Below, in pieces: positions 63,586-64,000 of a DNA stretch of 64,000 nucleotides. Under the pieces are notes generated by a model, which saw nothing but the letters and a program-made list of their open reading frames with translations, made no database searches and had not been told where the DNA came from. Numbering within the stretch: position 1 is the stretch's first letter; every line of letters starts with the position of its first letter. Location: positions 43,764 through 107,763 of the forward strand of contig CAVPTI010000004.1 in the NCBI GenBank assembly GCA_963708775.1, read 5' to 3'. Source of the DNA: JAGVSR01 sp963708775 (GTDB taxonomy: Bacteria > Pseudomonadota > Alphaproteobacteria > Rhizobiales > Hyphomicrobiaceae). Both the position numbers and the translations under genes were made by a program.

Positions 63586-63864
63586 TTAGTATTTTCCCGT
63601 CAAAGCTTCCTTCAGGATAAGCTTGTCTAACGTCAGCTCAGAGACCGCCTTCTTCAAGCGCTCGTTCTCGCGTTCGAGTTCCTTCAAGCGCTTCGCTTGG
63701 TCGAGCTTCAGGCCGCCGTACTCACGACGCCACTTGTAGTACGTCTGCTCCGAGATACCGAAGCCCCGGCAGATCTTCCCCACTGTCTCGCCCTGCCCCA
63801 GACGAACCTCCGCCTCGCGCAAAGCCTGGATGATCTCCTCGGTCGACTTGCCCTTCCGTGCCAT
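63586..63864 (-). CDS. IS3-family transposase OrfA
   Basis: 92 aa, identical to the copy at 40294-40572. Intact. Confidence 0.93.
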   Translation of the reverse strand: MARKGKSTEEIIQALREAEVRLGQGETVGKICRGFGISEQTYYKWRREYGGLKLDQAKRLKELERENERLKKAVSELTLDKLILKEALTGKY

Positions 63865-64000
63865 GTCCTTGTCTCCGTTCGAGAGCTTGGAAATAGCCGG
63901 ATTCGAAACTTAAACGTGGTCTCGGATTAGGGGAGCAGGCCACAGTAGCCTCGGTGTGTTGATTTCTGCCGCTAATATACAAAGGCGGACATCAGCAGAG

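Larger units (their letters stand above)
62661..63942 (-). mobile_element. IS3-family insertion sequence, copy 2 (inverted)
   Basis: 1282 bp, the reverse complement of copy 1 apart from one observed base difference. Ends TGGCCTGCCCCAC at 62661 and the complement of TGGCCTGCTCCCC at 63942. Flanks read CAGTAT before and CAGTAG after, so a CAGTA target duplication may exist if one base was inserted at the left edge. Confidence 0.92.

Noticed and set aside
1..64000. CRISPR array
   Set aside because: No regularly spaced 25-40 bp direct repeats were seen; the palindrome family is irregularly placed and has no spacers.

Overview
The window looks like a chromosomal segment of an alphaproteobacterium, most likely of the order Hyphomicrobiales (Hyphomicrobium-like). 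This is judged from the protein families rather than from any rRNA marker. Pointers are an NAD-linked formate dehydrogenase, two phasins, an HWE-type histidine kinase, an EcfG-type promoter, several GlsB/YeaQ and PsiE membrane stress proteins, and high-GC coding sequence. No rRNA or complete tRNA was found.

Region 1 (1-14.2 kb) is a molybdenum/tungsten enzyme neighbourhood. On the + strand lie formate dehydrogenase beta (cut by the window edge) and alpha subunits, the sulfurtransferase FdhD, a GNAT acetyltransferase, MobA and MobB. On the - strand is a tungstate-type ABC transporter (tupB-tupC-tupA order). Then on the + strand comes an aldehyde:ferredoxin oxidoreductase complex: polyferredoxin, tungsten catalytic subunit, FAD/NAD reductase, a MoaD-like protein ending in GG and an overlapping unknown small protein. 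A ModE-type DNA-binding protein closes the block. Together they could import tungstate, mature the pterin cofactor, and couple aldehyde and formate oxidation to NAD.

Region 2 (14.2-39.2 kb) is mixed chromosomal content: UDP-galactopyranose mutase with a glycosyltransferase, Tex, a metallocarboxypeptidase/ATP-grasp ligase pair, an OmpA-type protein, cytochromes including an eight-haem/TPR protein, a MscS channel, a patatin lipoprotein and HtpX. Several very small membrane proteins (39-46 aa) are also present.

Region 3 (39.2-64 kb) is accessory. Two near-identical IS3-family elements in opposite orientation (40216-41497 and 62661-63942) bracket about 21 kb. One truncates a PPK2 gene. The bracketed part holds phasins, stress membrane proteins, a divergent PII protein, a two-component pair, integrase remnants, an intact tyrosine integrase beside a tRNA-Lys 3' fragment, an H-NS-like protein, a decayed HUH-type replication gene, families of repeated palindromes and a 215-bp direct duplication. 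The GlsB/response-regulator pair at 56.1-58.1 kb is a paralogous copy of the one at 29.2-31.1 kb.

A striking property of the whole window is that about ten otherwise intact genes (GNAT, mobA, tupC, aorB, glycosyltransferase, htpX, Cys-rich protein, DUF4239 protein and others) are each broken by a single extra base. Removing that base restores the family-typical protein. This pattern suggests an insertion-prone sequence assembly at least as much as true gene decay, so frameshift calls should be checked against reads.
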